Source: Syncephalis plumigaleata (lineage: Eukaryota > Zoopagomycota > Zoopagomycetes > Zoopagales > Piptocephalidaceae). Taken from it: a stretch of DNA of 64,000 bases. Positions 15,131 to 26,665 of this stretch are shown here, piece by piece; position 1 is the first letter of the stretch, and every line of letters begins with the position of its first letter. The stretch is from NCBI GenBank assembly GCA_025201365.1, contig JAIXMF010000004.1:434001-498000 (forward strand), written 5' to 3'. Made by a program: the position numbers and the translations under genes. The notes under the pieces are model-generated. The model ran no database searches. It was given only the letters and a program-made list of their open reading frames with translations, and had not been told where the DNA came from.

Positions 15131-15424
15131 TGTAGACTTTATAATATGTTAAGCAAAGTTATAAAAAAACAAAACTGAAGAGACAGTTGTCTAAAAACTA
15201 GAAAGGTGGAGGAGAAAAAACTGGCAAGCAATTTCATCCACATCCATAACTTATCGGGGATGGATATAGAGAGTTCCTAATAGTATAAGGAACCGACCGG
15301 CTTCCGTCATTGGTATAATCCCGATCTCTCTCTCTCTTCCTCTCCCTCTCTTTCCTGCTTTATTACTTTTGTCCTCTTTCTCATTATTTTGCTGTCGTTT
15401 GATTCGTTATTGTCTTCAAAGATC
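15131..15424. promoter_or_regulatory. Shared divergent promoter PET117 / ATP4
   Basis: 294 bases between start codons of two OXPHOS genes. A long pyrimidine tract (about 15325-15385, CT repeats) lies directly upstream of ATP4, a common feature of highly expressed fungal genes. No specific factor site was assigned. Confidence 0.55.
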
Positions 15425-16462
15425 ATGGCTCAGCGTGCCTTGTTGCAAACCAATGTTGCGCGTATGATGCGCTCCGCGGTTAGACCTACTATTCGTCCCG
15501 CGGCCATCGGTCTTCGTGCCTATTCCACGGCCGGAGATAGCAAGCCAACACCAACGGGTGAGTCGTGTTCTATTCCGATGATCTATTCATTAATTCTAAT
15601 CGACGCGTCATCATCATCCTATTATTAATAATATCACTAATATTTATTGTAATATGCAGAAGCTGAAATGGAACCAAAGAAGAAGGCCCTTAGCATTATC
15701 GATGCCTTCCCGGTAACTCGATTATCTCAAAGACTGGCTACATTACCGTTGGTGCTGCTTTGGCCACTGCCTTGATCTCGAAGGAAATCTACGTCGTCAA
15801 TGAGGAGACATTGGTGCTAGTCTCATTTGTTGGTCTTGTTACCGCGTTGCTTAACGGTGTCCGTGGTCCATACAGCGAATTCGTCAAGGATCAATACAAC
15901 GTAAGTTGCATAATCTATTGCATGCACGATAGTCTAATGATATGATGACTAAATGGGCAACATTAGAAAATGAGGGATATGCTCCAGAATGCTCGTAATC
16001 AACATAAGGAAATTATCCAAGCGCAAATTAGCGAGACTGCTCAGCTACGTGATGCCGTTGGTATTACTAAGAATCTCTTTGCCATGTCTAAGGTAAATAA
16101 ATGACTTGCTACGACTATTATTTATTACTAATGGCGATAATATAGGAAATGGCCGAGATGGACGCTCAAATCTTTGAATTGAAGCAAAAGGCTGCTTTAT
16201 CTTCGGAAATTAAAAGCGTTCTAGACTCATGGGTGCGTCATGAGTCGGCGCTTCGTGAACGCGAACAACGCCAAATTGCCGATCACGTCATGGAACGCGT
16301 TCAAGCTGCCTTGCAAGACCCGAAAATGGTAATTACTTGATGATACGTATAGATGATGCAATACATGATAGACTAATTTATTGTTTTACTTGTTAGCAAA
16401 ACCAAATCTTGACTCAAGCTATCGCTGATGTTGAACGCATAATTGCAAGCAAGAAGGCTTAA
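15425..16462 (+). CDS. ATP4: ATP synthase F0 subunit b (Atp4), mitochondrial
   Basis: Peripheral-stalk subunit joining F0 to F1. The N-terminal presequence is rich in Arg/Ala (MAQRALLQTNVARMMRSAV...LRAYST). Then come EAEMEPKKKALSIIDAFPGN, the membrane part TGYITVGAALATALISKEIY with LVLVSFVGLVTALL, and the long stalk helix (RDMLQNARNQHKEIIQAQI, EMAEMDAQIFELKQKAAL, DSWVRHESALREREQRQIA) ending ADVERIIASKKA. Four short introns. The frame needs one G at about 15710-15713 (FPG|NSIISKTGY). It probably shares a promoter with PET117. Confidence 0.93.
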
Positions 16463-16590
16463 GAATACCATTCGCGTGTTACTTGAATAACATCACTTCA
16501 CTACTTATACTCTGAAATATAGTTTTCGAGTTTATTCCCCTTTGAATGTATCTCGTGTCCTTACAGTATGTGCTGTTAATGATACGCGTG

Positions 16591-17846
16591 TTAAGCACCG
16601 TACTTTGGCGTGCAACCTAGTTTAAATGCCATTTCCGCGAGTAGTTGACAGGGTAGCACGCGACCAGATGCACCGGTTTCTATACAATTCTTTTCTGAGA
16701 AAACTGTAGCCGCATCATGACGTGTGGAATCTGCATGAAATACGGCGTAAATACCGTGTTGACTAGTATTGTGGTAATATCATCGAATCAGCAACATATA
16801 TGAATAATGATGTCTAGTCGTTTGCTTTGTAAATAGCTTCTTACCTACGGAACTGGTGTATAGGTTTATCATTCCAAATGGAATAGCTAGGTGATATATT
16901 GAATTGTTGTTGATAACAAGTACTAGAACAATTAGCTAGCAATGGATACTGTGATGATAGATGATGATGATTGCTAGCATTGAATACGTCACTTCCCGAT
17001 GGACTGGCAGCAATGGTGAAAAACACTCTTGATGCAAGTGAATCATCAGTATGTAATAGAGCATTACATAGTGCGTTAGCCCATGATATATATTGTTGAT
17101 AAGAAGTAGCGGTGGATGCTTGATCAGTTGCCGTCAAATAGACCAGACACATATCGATAGATTCGGTGTTGGAAGTGTTGAGTAGCTGAATAATGCTATC
17201 TCGCGTCTGATTACTAGTAATGTCATTCTCTGGTAATGTCAAATCAGTCGATGGAATCAAGTAAGTGGCGTGCAATCCAAGTGTCTCTCCAAATTCACGC
17301 GCCTCCAATGAATCGGTAAACAAAGCCACCCGAAGTCGATGAAAACTAGTGGCGATCATGTTCATTAGATGATTTCTATTTACTAGATAGTTATAAATAA
17401 CTTACGCTTTCCTATAATCCGCCTGTATCTATTCATTATTACACGACAATAAGTTCGTTAGCTACGACTACTGTTTACTATTATCAATCATATAACATCT
17501 CGTATTTACTTGTAATTTATCAGTACTATCCTTCCTATACCGAATATATCACGTAGTTCATCCACCGATGAATAGGCTGTATCGTCTATTATTCAATGTT
17601 GTTATTCAGGTTAGACGAGGTCATTCATTTGCTCTATTGCCACATGAGTAACTTCCATTCTATTCTTTTCTACTTACCTTGACCGGGAAAAGCAAGCACG
17701 CCAGCGGTTCCTCGTTGAGCAATACTATCCAAACTGTCGTGAGATTCAACTTCAAGTAGAGAAGGGCCCACTAAGTCATCACTACTTGCAGGTCTTGACA
17801 CGCCGCGTAAATAGACGAATAGACCGCGATGTGGAGTAAGATACAT
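16591..17846 (-). CDS. Putative alkaline-phosphatase-superfamily / iPGM-like protein, function unknown
   Basis: Start MYLTPHRGLFVYLRGVSRPA, then LVGPSLLEVESHDSLDSIAQ and RGTAGVLAFPGQ, which resembles the metal/substrate start of AP-superfamily enzymes (a target block, then LDxIAxRGxxG). A middle exon (16841-17365) reads RVALFTDSLEAREFGETLGL and LVYLTATDQASTATSYQQYI. The last exon reads HGIYAVFHADSTRHDAATVF and CQLLAEMAFKLGCTPKYGA. The classical catalytic Asp/Ser/His set cannot be placed securely, so enzymatic activity is unproven. Introns lie at about 17560-17680 and 17366-17420, with a further one near 16800-16850. No base losses are obvious. The family call is an inference from the N-terminal pattern only. 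Confidence 0.45.
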
Positions 17847-18505
17847 TATATATGTGAGCTTATTGACAAACTATATTGATAAGGGAAAGGAAAGAAACGA
17901 CGACGACGACATCATCGTTTAACTACAGTGTTTTACCAACCAGTTAGCATTGTTAGCTTACTTTTATTTTTGTTAATAAATAGTTTACATAGTAGTTAGC
18001 ATCTTTGTATTTGTCCTTATGTGTGTATGGAATTCTCTCTTAGCAGATGTTCTGTTCTTTGTTGAGCATTCGCCTCATGTTATTTACCACAATGCGAATG
18101 CCGTTAAGGCCGCATCAAGCAATACTCTGCATAACTAGAATGCACCTGCCCAATAATAAAAAGTTCTATGCTAGATCTAGCTTATTTTAATGCATAGGTG
18201 TCTAGTGTATTCTGTATTCTGGCTACTTGAATTAACATATGATGTTTAAACATTGGCAAAGCAACATCTACAATCAGCGAAATGTTACTACGATTGGCTA
18301 CGTTACGCACATTAATAGATACGCTACAATATAGAATACAGTCAATAGATATAATGTTTTATTTGTCGCATTACTTCATTCGTATCAATGAATACATCGG
18401 ATTAATAAAAGAAGAATTTATTACAGCTTGTAAAAGGAACGAGAAAGGAAAAGGGAAACACAAATGCTCCATTTTCTTTTGTATTCATCGCTCTTCTTGT
18501 TAGCA
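17847..18505. other. Intergenic region with a degenerate MITE end
   Basis: AT-rich. It contains one recognisable end of the short transposon family described at 19737 (see 17926-18005). An open frame at 18282-18503 has no recognisable content or codon character. Confidence 0.5.
17926..18005 (+). mobile_element. Truncated copy of a TACAG-ended MITE
   Basis: Begins TA-CAGTGTTTTACCAACCAG and continues TTAGCATTGTTAGC, a long AT stretch with TTAATAAATAG, and TAGTTAGCA. This matches the left half of the complete element at 19737-19878. No right terminal repeat was found downstream, so it looks like a decayed or partly deleted copy. Confidence 0.55.
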
Positions 18506-19658
18506 TTAATCTTTTACGGATTGTCGTTGCTTGTCCAGTTGTGTCAAGCAGAGGTCAAGCCAGTTACGATGCGGTTCAGTGAATTGTTCGCGAGCCAATT
18601 CCGCTAAATCATTCGCTGCCGTGTACAATTCATCCAAATGTTCATACGCGTCAATACGTGCACTGGCCTTGTCCGATGGTAGGAACCAGAAGAGATCGCC
18701 CAGTTGATCCACTTGTTCAAATAGTTGATTTGCAATTACTAAACAGCTATCTTGCCACGATGGTGGAGGTGCTGGCGTACTAGCAATACCACGTTGCTCC
18801 ACCTTCTGCAACAATTGCTTAATTAGTTTGGCACTTGCCAAAGCACACTGACAGATATGATGTTCCCATTCAGTTTTCGGTAGCTCGGTCATGTCATCCA
18901 ATAATGGATTATTACTATTATTATTATTATCATCTTGTTAACCGTTAAACTCTCATCGTATCTGTAAGTGAATCAACGGGATCGTCAGTTAATGCCGATT
19001 CAAACTCTTCAATGGCATCGTCAATCATCGATCTATGCAGTTTCCATTGTCGTAGTACTGCCTCTGTATTACTAGTGGTAGATTAGAAGTGCTTTGCATG
19101 CATCCCACACTAGACCGGCTTTGATCGTACGTCAGCGTCGAGGTTGGTTTGCGCTTCCGGTGTGGATAGCGGATCGAGCCGTTGATTAACGCAATAGCCC
19201 AAGTGTAGATACCATCAATAATATCGGTGATTCCTCCATCAATGGCCTTGAATAAGGTGGCGCCCGCTGATTCTGGTATGTTTTGTCGCATCGTGTGCAG
19301 TGCATCCAATCCTTCTCGTAGTTGATTAACAATACTAGGTGTATCGCTTGGTATGCTACCATGCTCGCAAACCAGGCATATTTAGTAACTTGATGACTAA
19401 CCACTGCACCTAGTTTCTCTAATATACAAATAGATAGTAGATAAAAGTCATTATTAGTATTTTACTCAATGCATACGTGTGTAGCTCGCTTACCAATATG
19501 CGGTACAAATAGTGTACCGTCAAATTGTATATCTGCCACTCGAGTGCACGTTGAAGCTCGTAGTGTTGTGCACGCATGACCAAGTGCTTCTAACGCCCTT
19601 CGTACCTGAGTAATTCGTGTGTTTGCTCTTCATTGTTAGCTACTGCTGGTGAAGGCAT
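18506..19658 (-). CDS. Cyclin-D1-binding protein 1 / GCIP-like helical protein
   Basis: Start MPSPAVANNEEQTHELLR, then VRRALEALGHACTTLRAS, EKLGAVVSHQVTKYAWF, DTPSIVNQLREGLDALHTMR, SAGATLFKAIDGGITDIIDG, GLVWDACKAL, AVLRQWKLHRSMIDDAIEEF, then an Asn-rich linker and TEWEHHICQCALASAKLIKQ plus QVDQLGDLFWFLPSDKASAR. The order VTL-like helix, VWDAC block, then SMIDDAIEEFE fits the GCIP (CCNDBP1) family of helical-bundle proteins, which bind cyclin D and helix-loop-helix factors in animals. The role in fungi is unclear. At least four single-base losses are needed to read it through (near 19370, 19110, 18956 and 18932). The split frames otherwise mimic three short genes. Confidence 0.6.
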
Positions 19659-19954
19659 CTTGTATTGTATTGTATTGTATTGTAAACAGAAAAAAGAGAA
19701 AATTTGATATGTTGAAAGTGGCAACAATAAATTGTACAGAGGATTTCCAACCAATTAGCATTGTTAGTCATTAACATTTGTTTTATTAATAAACACTTGT
19801 GCATTAGTTAGCATTAAATCTATTTATTGACAAGAACAACGTTAAAGGCTACAATGTTAACTGGTTGGAGACATCCTGTATATGTATGATAATTTTATTT
19901 ATATAACAATAATGACTGAGGATGGTTAAAAAAAGTGAATACAGATGATAATGG
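19659..19954. other. Intergenic region between the GCIP-like and Ste50-like genes
   Basis: Starts with a TGTAT pentamer run (about 19660-19683) and is then mostly occupied by the complete MITE at 19737-19878. Confidence 0.6.
19737..19878. mobile_element. Tc1/mariner-type MITE, 142 bp, TA target duplication
   Basis: Left end TA-CAGAGGATTTCCAACCAA followed by TTAGCATTG. Right end, read on the other strand, TA-CAGGATGTCTCCAACCAG followed by TTAACATTG. The ends form imperfect inverted repeats of about 30 bases, flanked by TA at 19735-19736 and 19879-19880. The inside is AT-rich with no coding capacity. It is related to the copy at 17926 and, more distantly, to the ends of the 523-bp element at 44154. 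Confidence 0.75.
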
Positions 19955-21975
19955 TTAAATATTACGTTCCTGATGCCATCGCTCCATAATCTCATCAAAA
20001 CGCTCGTTCATCGTTAGTTGTAGACTTGAGTCGACGGTGTACTCGCGCTCATGATAGCACCTAAACCTGATGGTAGAATATTGTTACCAGGAGTAATGAC
20101 GGTATTAGTGGAACCAGTGCTAATTGAACTAGACCGGAACCCGTAGGATGATGGTGTAAGAGACCAGGTTGCGTATGACTATAGGGACCATGTCGTGGCA
20201 TGCTACTACTAGGATTGATGGGTATGTCATCAGGTCGACGTGAATCACGTCGTAATGGTGGTGGGGTTATCGTGGTTGCTGCTGTTGCTGTTGCTGTCGC
20301 TGTCGCTGCCGTTGCTGCCGTTACCGTAGTTGTTGTTATCGTGGGATTACCAATGGTGGTGGTGCGTACATCTGCTCGTCTCATTAGAGAAGCATGTCGA
20401 CTGGGCACCACTGGCATGGTGGCTTTCGTAGTGTTGGATCGTTTCATTTGTTTATTCGGTCGCATGACAAACATGGGGTTCTCCTTGGCTTGTTGCAGTT
20501 GATAATAGTACTTTAACGGGTAATCATCGAGGGCAAAGTAGCGTTCTAATCAGTAGAAAGTAGTTTAGTAATTTAGCTGATTTACATTGTTCAACGCGTA
20601 TTTCGATTACCTCGATTGCCATGTACAATTACTAGCGTGTAGTTTCTCCCGTCATCGGTAAGATCATACTTCTTAAGAGCCATATCGAGGATTTGCTGAC
20701 TGCTACTCTCAAATGTAATACGAAGTGATTTGTAGGCTTCACTCTCGCGTCCAGGTAGTCGATCACCGTACACTCGAATGGCTTCCAAGTTAAGGTCGGC
20801 TGCTGCAGGGCTTTTTGGCGGTTCTACTTCACGTATCTAGATAAATGTATATTAAGAAGTGGCAAGTGTTCGTGTTAGTGAATTCATACCGATACTATCT
20901 GTTTCATTCATCGTATATATAATGTTTCATTACCAGATGAGTATCATTCTTGATAAACGGCGATACCGGCGTTGTATTCGCCGCTGGATGGCGCTCACTA
21001 GTGGGCGATCGTTGTCCCTTCTCTTTCTTTTGTAGGAAAGGAAGCGGTGAACGGGATCCATTTTTAATACCAGTTGATGGGATCAAATTCAAAGCTGCCG
21101 GCTTATTACGCTTTGTAGAGTCACTGGTCGGTAATGCAGCTGTGGCTGGAACACTTGGCAAATTACTCAATGGAAACACGGGCGATAGCGTATCCTTACG
21201 AATAGGAGCTGTTGTAGGAGGTGATAACACTGCATCACTAGCATCCGGCTAATAGTAATAACATTAGTATGCATTATCCTTAGTCTATCGCTACTGCTAC
21301 TACTACTACCACTTACTTTACCAGCAATTTGACGTAGAACAGGCAATAGTTGATCACGTAGCATTTTCAATTCATGACTAATATGGTTGACATCATCCGT
21401 AACTTGCTGGATTTTAGTATCTAATCATGTATAGTTATCATACCAGTTCATTAGTCTAGTAGATTACACTATATCTGTATGATAATAGCTTACTCTGTGC
21501 AGATATACTCGATTTGACAGTATGATCTTCACTCCAAATATCGATATCTATTCATGATGGCAATTAATATATATATATATATATAGTACAATCTATTAGA
21601 AAAGAGTACATTATAGCAATTACCTTGTGGACATAGTCGCCCACTCCAATTGAGATATTATGCTCCACTTTAATTGGTAATAGCCTTTAATATGCCCAGT
21701 CGGTGTCCAATCGATAGAACATTGAGGTCTCGCAACGTTTCATGATCCAGGTGAATAAGTACATCACCCGATACTCCTTCCACTGCATACATCATTATTA
21801 GGGTTTCATACGAGATTAATTAATATTCCTTTGTAAACACTCGATGATCGATGTTAATTACTGCTATTAACTATTAGAGCTTACCTTCAAAATGATGTCC
21901 ATAGGCACCATAACCGTGTTTAGTCAGCCACGATTGTACCTGGCCAGTAGACCAGTTCTTTACAGAGAGACCCAT
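19955..21975 (-). CDS. Ste50-like SAM-RA adaptor protein
   Basis: Scaffold of the MAPK kinase kinase Ste11 in fungal pheromone, osmotic and filamentation signalling. The N-terminal SAM domain is MGLSVKNWSTGQVQSWLTKH, then VSGDVLIHLDHETLRDLNVL and SIGHRLGILKAI. The middle is a Pro/Ser-rich linker (NLPSVPATAALPTSDSTKRN). The Ras-association domain contains KSLRITFESSSQQILDMAL, KKYDLTDDGRNYTLVIVHGN and then DDYPLKYYYQLQQAKENPMF. The tail is Ala/Thr-rich and ends NERFDEIMERWHQERNI. Single-base losses are needed near 21680 (LKAI|YQLKW), 20133 and 20040. The SAM-linker-RA order is the basis of the call. Confidence 0.78.
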
Positions 21976-23529
21976 GATTAAAGTATTGTTGCTATTTCGT
22001 GTTTACTCTATATAATACAAATACAAATATATATATGAGTATCAAAGACGAATAGACAAGAAATAGGTGCAGCTACTATTTTGAAATCCCGAAAGTCCGT
22101 CACCTTACCTTATATTGTCGGTAAACAGTATTAATATGTATATATAATTATTGTAATTATTTGTAATTACAACCTGAATTGGCACCAATCACTACGGAAT
22201 GCAATATAAACAATTGTTGACTGGTAGATCAGATAGTAGAAGAGGCGCAGTTAAAGTAAGATGACAAAGGAGGAAAAAGACGAAAAGTGTCGGTTTGCAA
22301 GGATCAACTAATAATAATAAGAGAGAAAGAGATACGTTTGAATTAACGAACAAACAGACAGACACAGACAGACAGACAGACACGGACACGCACAAAGACT
22401 AGTGTTGTTGCTTTTGTTTTTCTGCTTAAACTAGCAATAAATAAGGAATAGCGACCCGCACAGAACAGATACAAGTAAGACTGGCGGAGATGAGAAGTAC
22501 CACTGTAGAATGACCGTAGATGAGAAGATATCGAGAACAAGGTGTGGATAGAGAATTGGCAAGTTCAAGGAAGTAAGGAATAATGAAGTTTGGGTCACAC
22601 GCACCCACACAGGTATACAGACATTACGGTAACAGGTAGGCTAGACTAGGCTAGGATAGAATGTCAACACTTCTTCATTCACACTACAGGCTATAACGCT
22701 ACAACTATTCGTTTATCTGTCTGACTGTTTGTCTATCTATTTGATGATTGCTACTGCTACTGTCATTGTTGTCATTGTTGTCGCTCATCCATATATTCAT
22801 GCCATGTGTATTGGTGTGCGCCAATCGATTCTATACTTCTATCCGACTTGTTTGTTCCATGCATTCATGCACATAATAACCCTATGGGTTGACAAGCCGA
22901 CAGTACATGCATACATATACACCCGAGACCCTAAAGAAATAGATGCCATGAATGGTGAGTATCACACAAGAAATCAGGCATGCTTAAATTCCCGCATAAT
23001 TGCTCTTTAATTCGCAGCAGTCTAGATACAATAGAGATGCTACCTCATTAGTCAATGTTGTATACTTTTAAGGAATCAGTTTCATACTTTATTAGGATGT
23101 GTATTAACGGTGCTCTACACTTTACTTTACTTTACTATTCACTAGAGTACTATGCTAACAATCATCATCATCATCATCATCATCATTATAAATGCTTGCT
23201 AGCTACACCTTATTGAATGTTGTTTTATGCCAAACACATAGTTGCAAGCATGAGTATTGACAAAGCCATGTAGTCTTTGTCAGTATCATATGTATACATA
23301 TACATGACAACAAGTCACGTGGATCAACTTTGAGATCTGCACATGTATGGTCGTCTATTCGAAGATCTTTCCTGCGTACAATTAATAGATTCAAATGTAT
23401 TACTAGAAAACAATGGCATATATATTATAGATGTGATCAGCAGAGCTTCCCTTCTAATTTACGCAGTTAGCCTTTTGTTTTACGAATAAATAATAGCAAT
23501 GTGATAATGGTGTTAACAATTGTGCAAGA
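21976..23529. other. 1.55-kb intergenic region, no gene seen
   Basis: Upstream flank of the Ste50-like gene and 3' flank of mL54. It holds an (AT)n-like run near 22025-22040, a (GACA)n/(CAGA)n tract at 22351-22390, and an (ATC)n run at 23161-23186. Open frames at 22729-23010 and on the minus strand lack recognisable protein character. Confidence 0.5.
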
Positions 23530-24084
23530 TTATTTATTAATAAAAGTAAAAGTTAAACCCTGTAGTTTACGGCTCTTCATAAAGTTGGTATCACGAATGG
23601 TTTTACGGTTAACGCGACGCAATCGCTCTTTGCTACCTTTCTCCATCTCATTAACCGGAGGTCTTGGTGTTAGTAGTGTCCAGAGCCAGTCGGGATATTC
23701 TTTGTCTTCCTTAGCAATAGGATCACTGCCTTCTTTCATATAGTTGATGCCTTTCAATGCTGTTCCCGCGGCAACACTACTAGTAACATCAATGTTCTTT
23801 TGCTCTGCTGATCCAGTCGATACACTGGAATCTGCTTAATAGTTGTTAGTTAGTTAGTTATGATGTTTTCAAATAGCAACACTAATTATTATCTGCTTTC
23901 TTCATTGCTATAAACACGCGTGGTATTCAGCTATGAATAAGAAGAAAGGAAAGCAAATTAAACGATACTTGCCTGTTGTTGCGGCAGTATTGGCAGCATT
24001 GAAATGAGCTGCACTCTGTGTTAGTGTGCGTATTGAGCCACACGCCCTCGATCGTAAGAAGAATACTCTAATACCACTATGCAT
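23530..24084 (-). CDS. MRPL37: Mitochondrial large-subunit ribosomal protein mL54 (MRPL37/MRPL54)
   Basis: Mitoribosome large-subunit protein. Start MHSGIRVFFLRSRACGSIRT is an Arg-rich presequence. After the intron come SSVSTGSAEQKNIDVTSSVA and the conserved domain ALKGINYMKEGSDPIAK, EDKEYPDWLWTLLTPRPPVN, RLRRVNRKTIRDTNFMKSRK, ending LQGLTFTFINK. The EYPxWLW motif is the mL54 hallmark. The intron appears to begin with GC (cag|gcaagt), although the surrounding N-terminus is not conserved enough to prove it. It is divergent from uL24m. Confidence 0.88.
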
Positions 24085-24340
24085 CGTGATTGCGTAAGAA
24101 TAAAGCCTAGAACACAAGCACGGCAGCAAATAGGACAGGTGGTGCTGTCGTTTAACGATGATCGTAGAAAGGAATAGTGAAAAGATTCGAGATCAAGTGA
24201 CGGAAGTGCTCTTTTTTTCCCCTACAAAGTGGTCGCTTTCTTTTTTTTGCCTTTCTGCGTTATAATTCCACTTGTACTGCCGCTCATTCCTTTTCTTATT
24301 AGTGGTTATTTTTTACTTTACGAATCTTTTATAATCAACC
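24085..24340. promoter_or_regulatory. Shared divergent promoter mL54 / uL24m
   Basis: 256 bases between the starts of two mitoribosomal protein genes. T-rich and CT-rich tracts (24210-24260 and 24290-24330) lie on the uL24m side. Confidence 0.55.
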
Positions 24341-25304
24341 ATGAAATCAGGTCGAGCAGCAAAACGCGTCAGCACGCGTGTTGTTCCGCGTACAAAGACG
24401 ATTAAGCCACATGATCGACTTCAATACTGGAAGATTATTCGCGGTGACGAGGTAGAGAGAGAGAAAGAGAGAATGTGCATGATTATCGAAACAATACAAT
24501 AACACTGTCATTTGTAGGTTATGGTCACTAGTGGCAAAGAGAAGGGAAAGACCGGCACTGTAATTAGCGTTAATCGTAAACTCAACTCACTTATAGTATC
24601 AGGCCTGAACATGGTTAGTTTAATTGATACTTTTATATATATAATAGCGAAGTAAGCATATCATACAATGTCATGAACTAATCATGCTCTATCAGGTATA
24701 CAAACATGTTCCCATGACAGAAGGCGTAAAAGATGGCCGAGTACGTAAGGAAATGCCTATACACGTATCGAATCTTGCGCTACTTCATCCGGAAACACGG
24801 TACGCGTTATTGACAATCATATGCCTGTTCCTATGGATGTGTCCTAATCCTCCTATGCAATAGATTGCCGGTCAAGGTGAACATCCTCAAAATGACCAAT
24901 CCAGAAACGGGAAAGACCGAGAATAAGCGTGTAGTCCATAACACTACTATTGAGATACCGCGTCCAAAGTATCTGGAATACCAGGATGCATGGAAAGGCA
25001 AGTGAACCCAATAACTAATGTGATGGATTGTAGAAGGCATTGTACTAATCATGCATGATCAAGTATAGATACCAAGCTGGATACTTTACCAGAAGCAGTT
25101 CGTAAAATTACATTTGAACCATCATTAGCGGTACCGCCATTACCCGAGGGAGTTCTTGATGAGCTACGCAATCGCTATTCTAGAATGCAGTCTATCAAGG
25201 ATCGAGCACGAAAGGCCAAATGGCTTACCGAGGATATGGAATTGCAAGTAAAGAAGGAAAGCACCATTGTATCGAATGAATCCAGCTCTAAATCATCAGC
25301 GTAG
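24341..25304 (+). CDS. MRPL40: Mitochondrial ribosomal protein uL24m (MRPL40/MRPL24)
   Basis: Large-subunit mitoribosomal protein of the L24 family. Start MKSGRAAKRVSTRVVPRTKT, then the KOW domain (WKIIRGDEVMVTSGKEKGKT, GTVISVNRKLNSLIVSGLNM), VYKHVPMTEGVKDGRVRKEM, IHVSNLALLHPETR, LPVKVNILKMTNPETGKTEN and a C-terminal mitochondrial extension (ITFEPSLAVPPLPEGVLDEL) ending SNESSSKSSA. Five exons with introns of about 60-70 bases. The frame is intact throughout. Paired head-to-head with mL54, another subunit of the same ribosomal particle. Confidence 0.93.
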
Positions 25305-25742
25305 ATATACTTCTTATAAAGAACTAAATTATAATTTGATACAAAAATACGTGTAATATACATTTGTGTATATGTCTTTCTAATATAGTCTCTAGTCAAT
25401 CTGTCTACATAGCAGTAATTGATATTATTTATTGACAAAGCGGAATCTACTAGTCAACTCTTGAATGAATTAATGCCGCGAAACACTTGTAGATCCATTT
25501 ATTCATTCGATTATGATAACACGGTATTGCCTGGATCATGCATGTTGTCACATAGTTAATCAGTAGTTCTATTGTTTTAGCGTTTCGTACCATTTTCACT
25601 CCTTTCTTCTCTTCCCTTCTCTTCTCTTCCTTCTTTTCTGTCAAATCAGTAAACAAAACACTACTTCCTTTCTTTCTTTTTTCCTTTCTATCTTCTTATT
25701 ACGTATTGAAACTTATTCAATAAGCATAGCTGTTGATTTATC
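25305..25742. other. Intergenic region upstream of cyclophilin A
   Basis: AT-rich 3' flank of uL24m, then long TTC/CTT pyrimidine runs (25600-25695) directly upstream of the cyclophilin start. No gene is seen. Confidence 0.55.
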
Positions 25743-26458
25743 ATGACTACACGCGCTAGTAAAGTATTCTTTGACATTAACATTGCTGGCAAGCCAGGTA
25801 AGAACGCGTTTATTAAGTATAGGATAGTAGGCTAATATCAAGTAGCGGGTCGCCTTGTATTCAAGCTTTTCAACGAAACAGTACCCAAGACGGCAGAGAA
25901 TTTCCGCGCTCTTTGCACTGGAGAGAAAGGAGTTGGCCAATCTGGTCGTCCACTTCATTTCAAGGGCAATCGATTCCATCGAATTATTCCCGACTTTATG
26001 GCACAAGGTGGAGATATCACATTGGGTGATGGACGTGGTGGCGAGTCAATCTACGGTGCACGATTTGCAGATGAGAATTTCAAGCTTCAGCATACTGGCA
26101 AGGGTGTTCTAAGTATGGCTAATGCAGGCAAGAACACCAATGGCAGTCAGTTCTTTATCACGTTCAAGGATACGCCATGGTTGGATGGTAACCATGTTGG
26201 TAAGATTGCAAACACTGTAGAATACTCCTATGAATGAATATAATTGATACCAATGTCTTGTATAGTATTTGGCCAAATGACAGATGGAGTGGAAGTATTG
26301 AAGGAAATGGAGAAAGTTGGCAGTCTCGATGGTACAACCTCAGTAAGTAATGATACACGTAGATTACTACTATTACATTAGCATCATACTAATAACCATG
26401 CTATTACCAATAGAAACCAGTGGTTATTCAAGATTGTGGCGAGATAAAGGAGGAATAA
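25743..26458 (+). CDS. CPR1: Peptidyl-prolyl cis-trans isomerase, cyclophilin A (Cpr1)
   Basis: Cytosolic cyclophilin that isomerises X-Pro bonds and is the cyclosporin target. [20 protein letters not shown] is followed by [40 protein letters not shown], the active-site [15 protein letters not shown], and [37 protein letters not shown] then holds the NGSQFFIT block with the conserved Trp. It ends [14 protein letters not shown]. Residues for catalysis (Arg in FHRII, the Phe/Gln in QFF) are present. Four exons; frame intact; no targeting signal. AATAAA lies about 60 bases downstream. Confidence 0.97.
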
Positions 26459-26665
26459 CTGACGATCTAGCATGGAATAGAATGTTAGCGATACCGCATC
26501 ATTTTATGAATCAAATTGAATAAATATTTTGATTTACATTGACGCGTATTTATTATATGAACAGTAGTATATTGTAATGTTTGATTTATTAAACATCAAT
26601 AGTTAGATACATGAGTCATATTCGATCGAGTAAGTAAACAAGCCAATTTGCATTGCAGTATAATA

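Noticed and set aside
18282-18503. 73-codon open frame on the plus strand
   Set aside because: No recognisable motif, splice structure or coding-like composition; it lies in an AT-rich gap.
22351-22395. CRISPR-like or structured tandem array
   Set aside because: It is a simple GACA/CAGA microsatellite without spacers.
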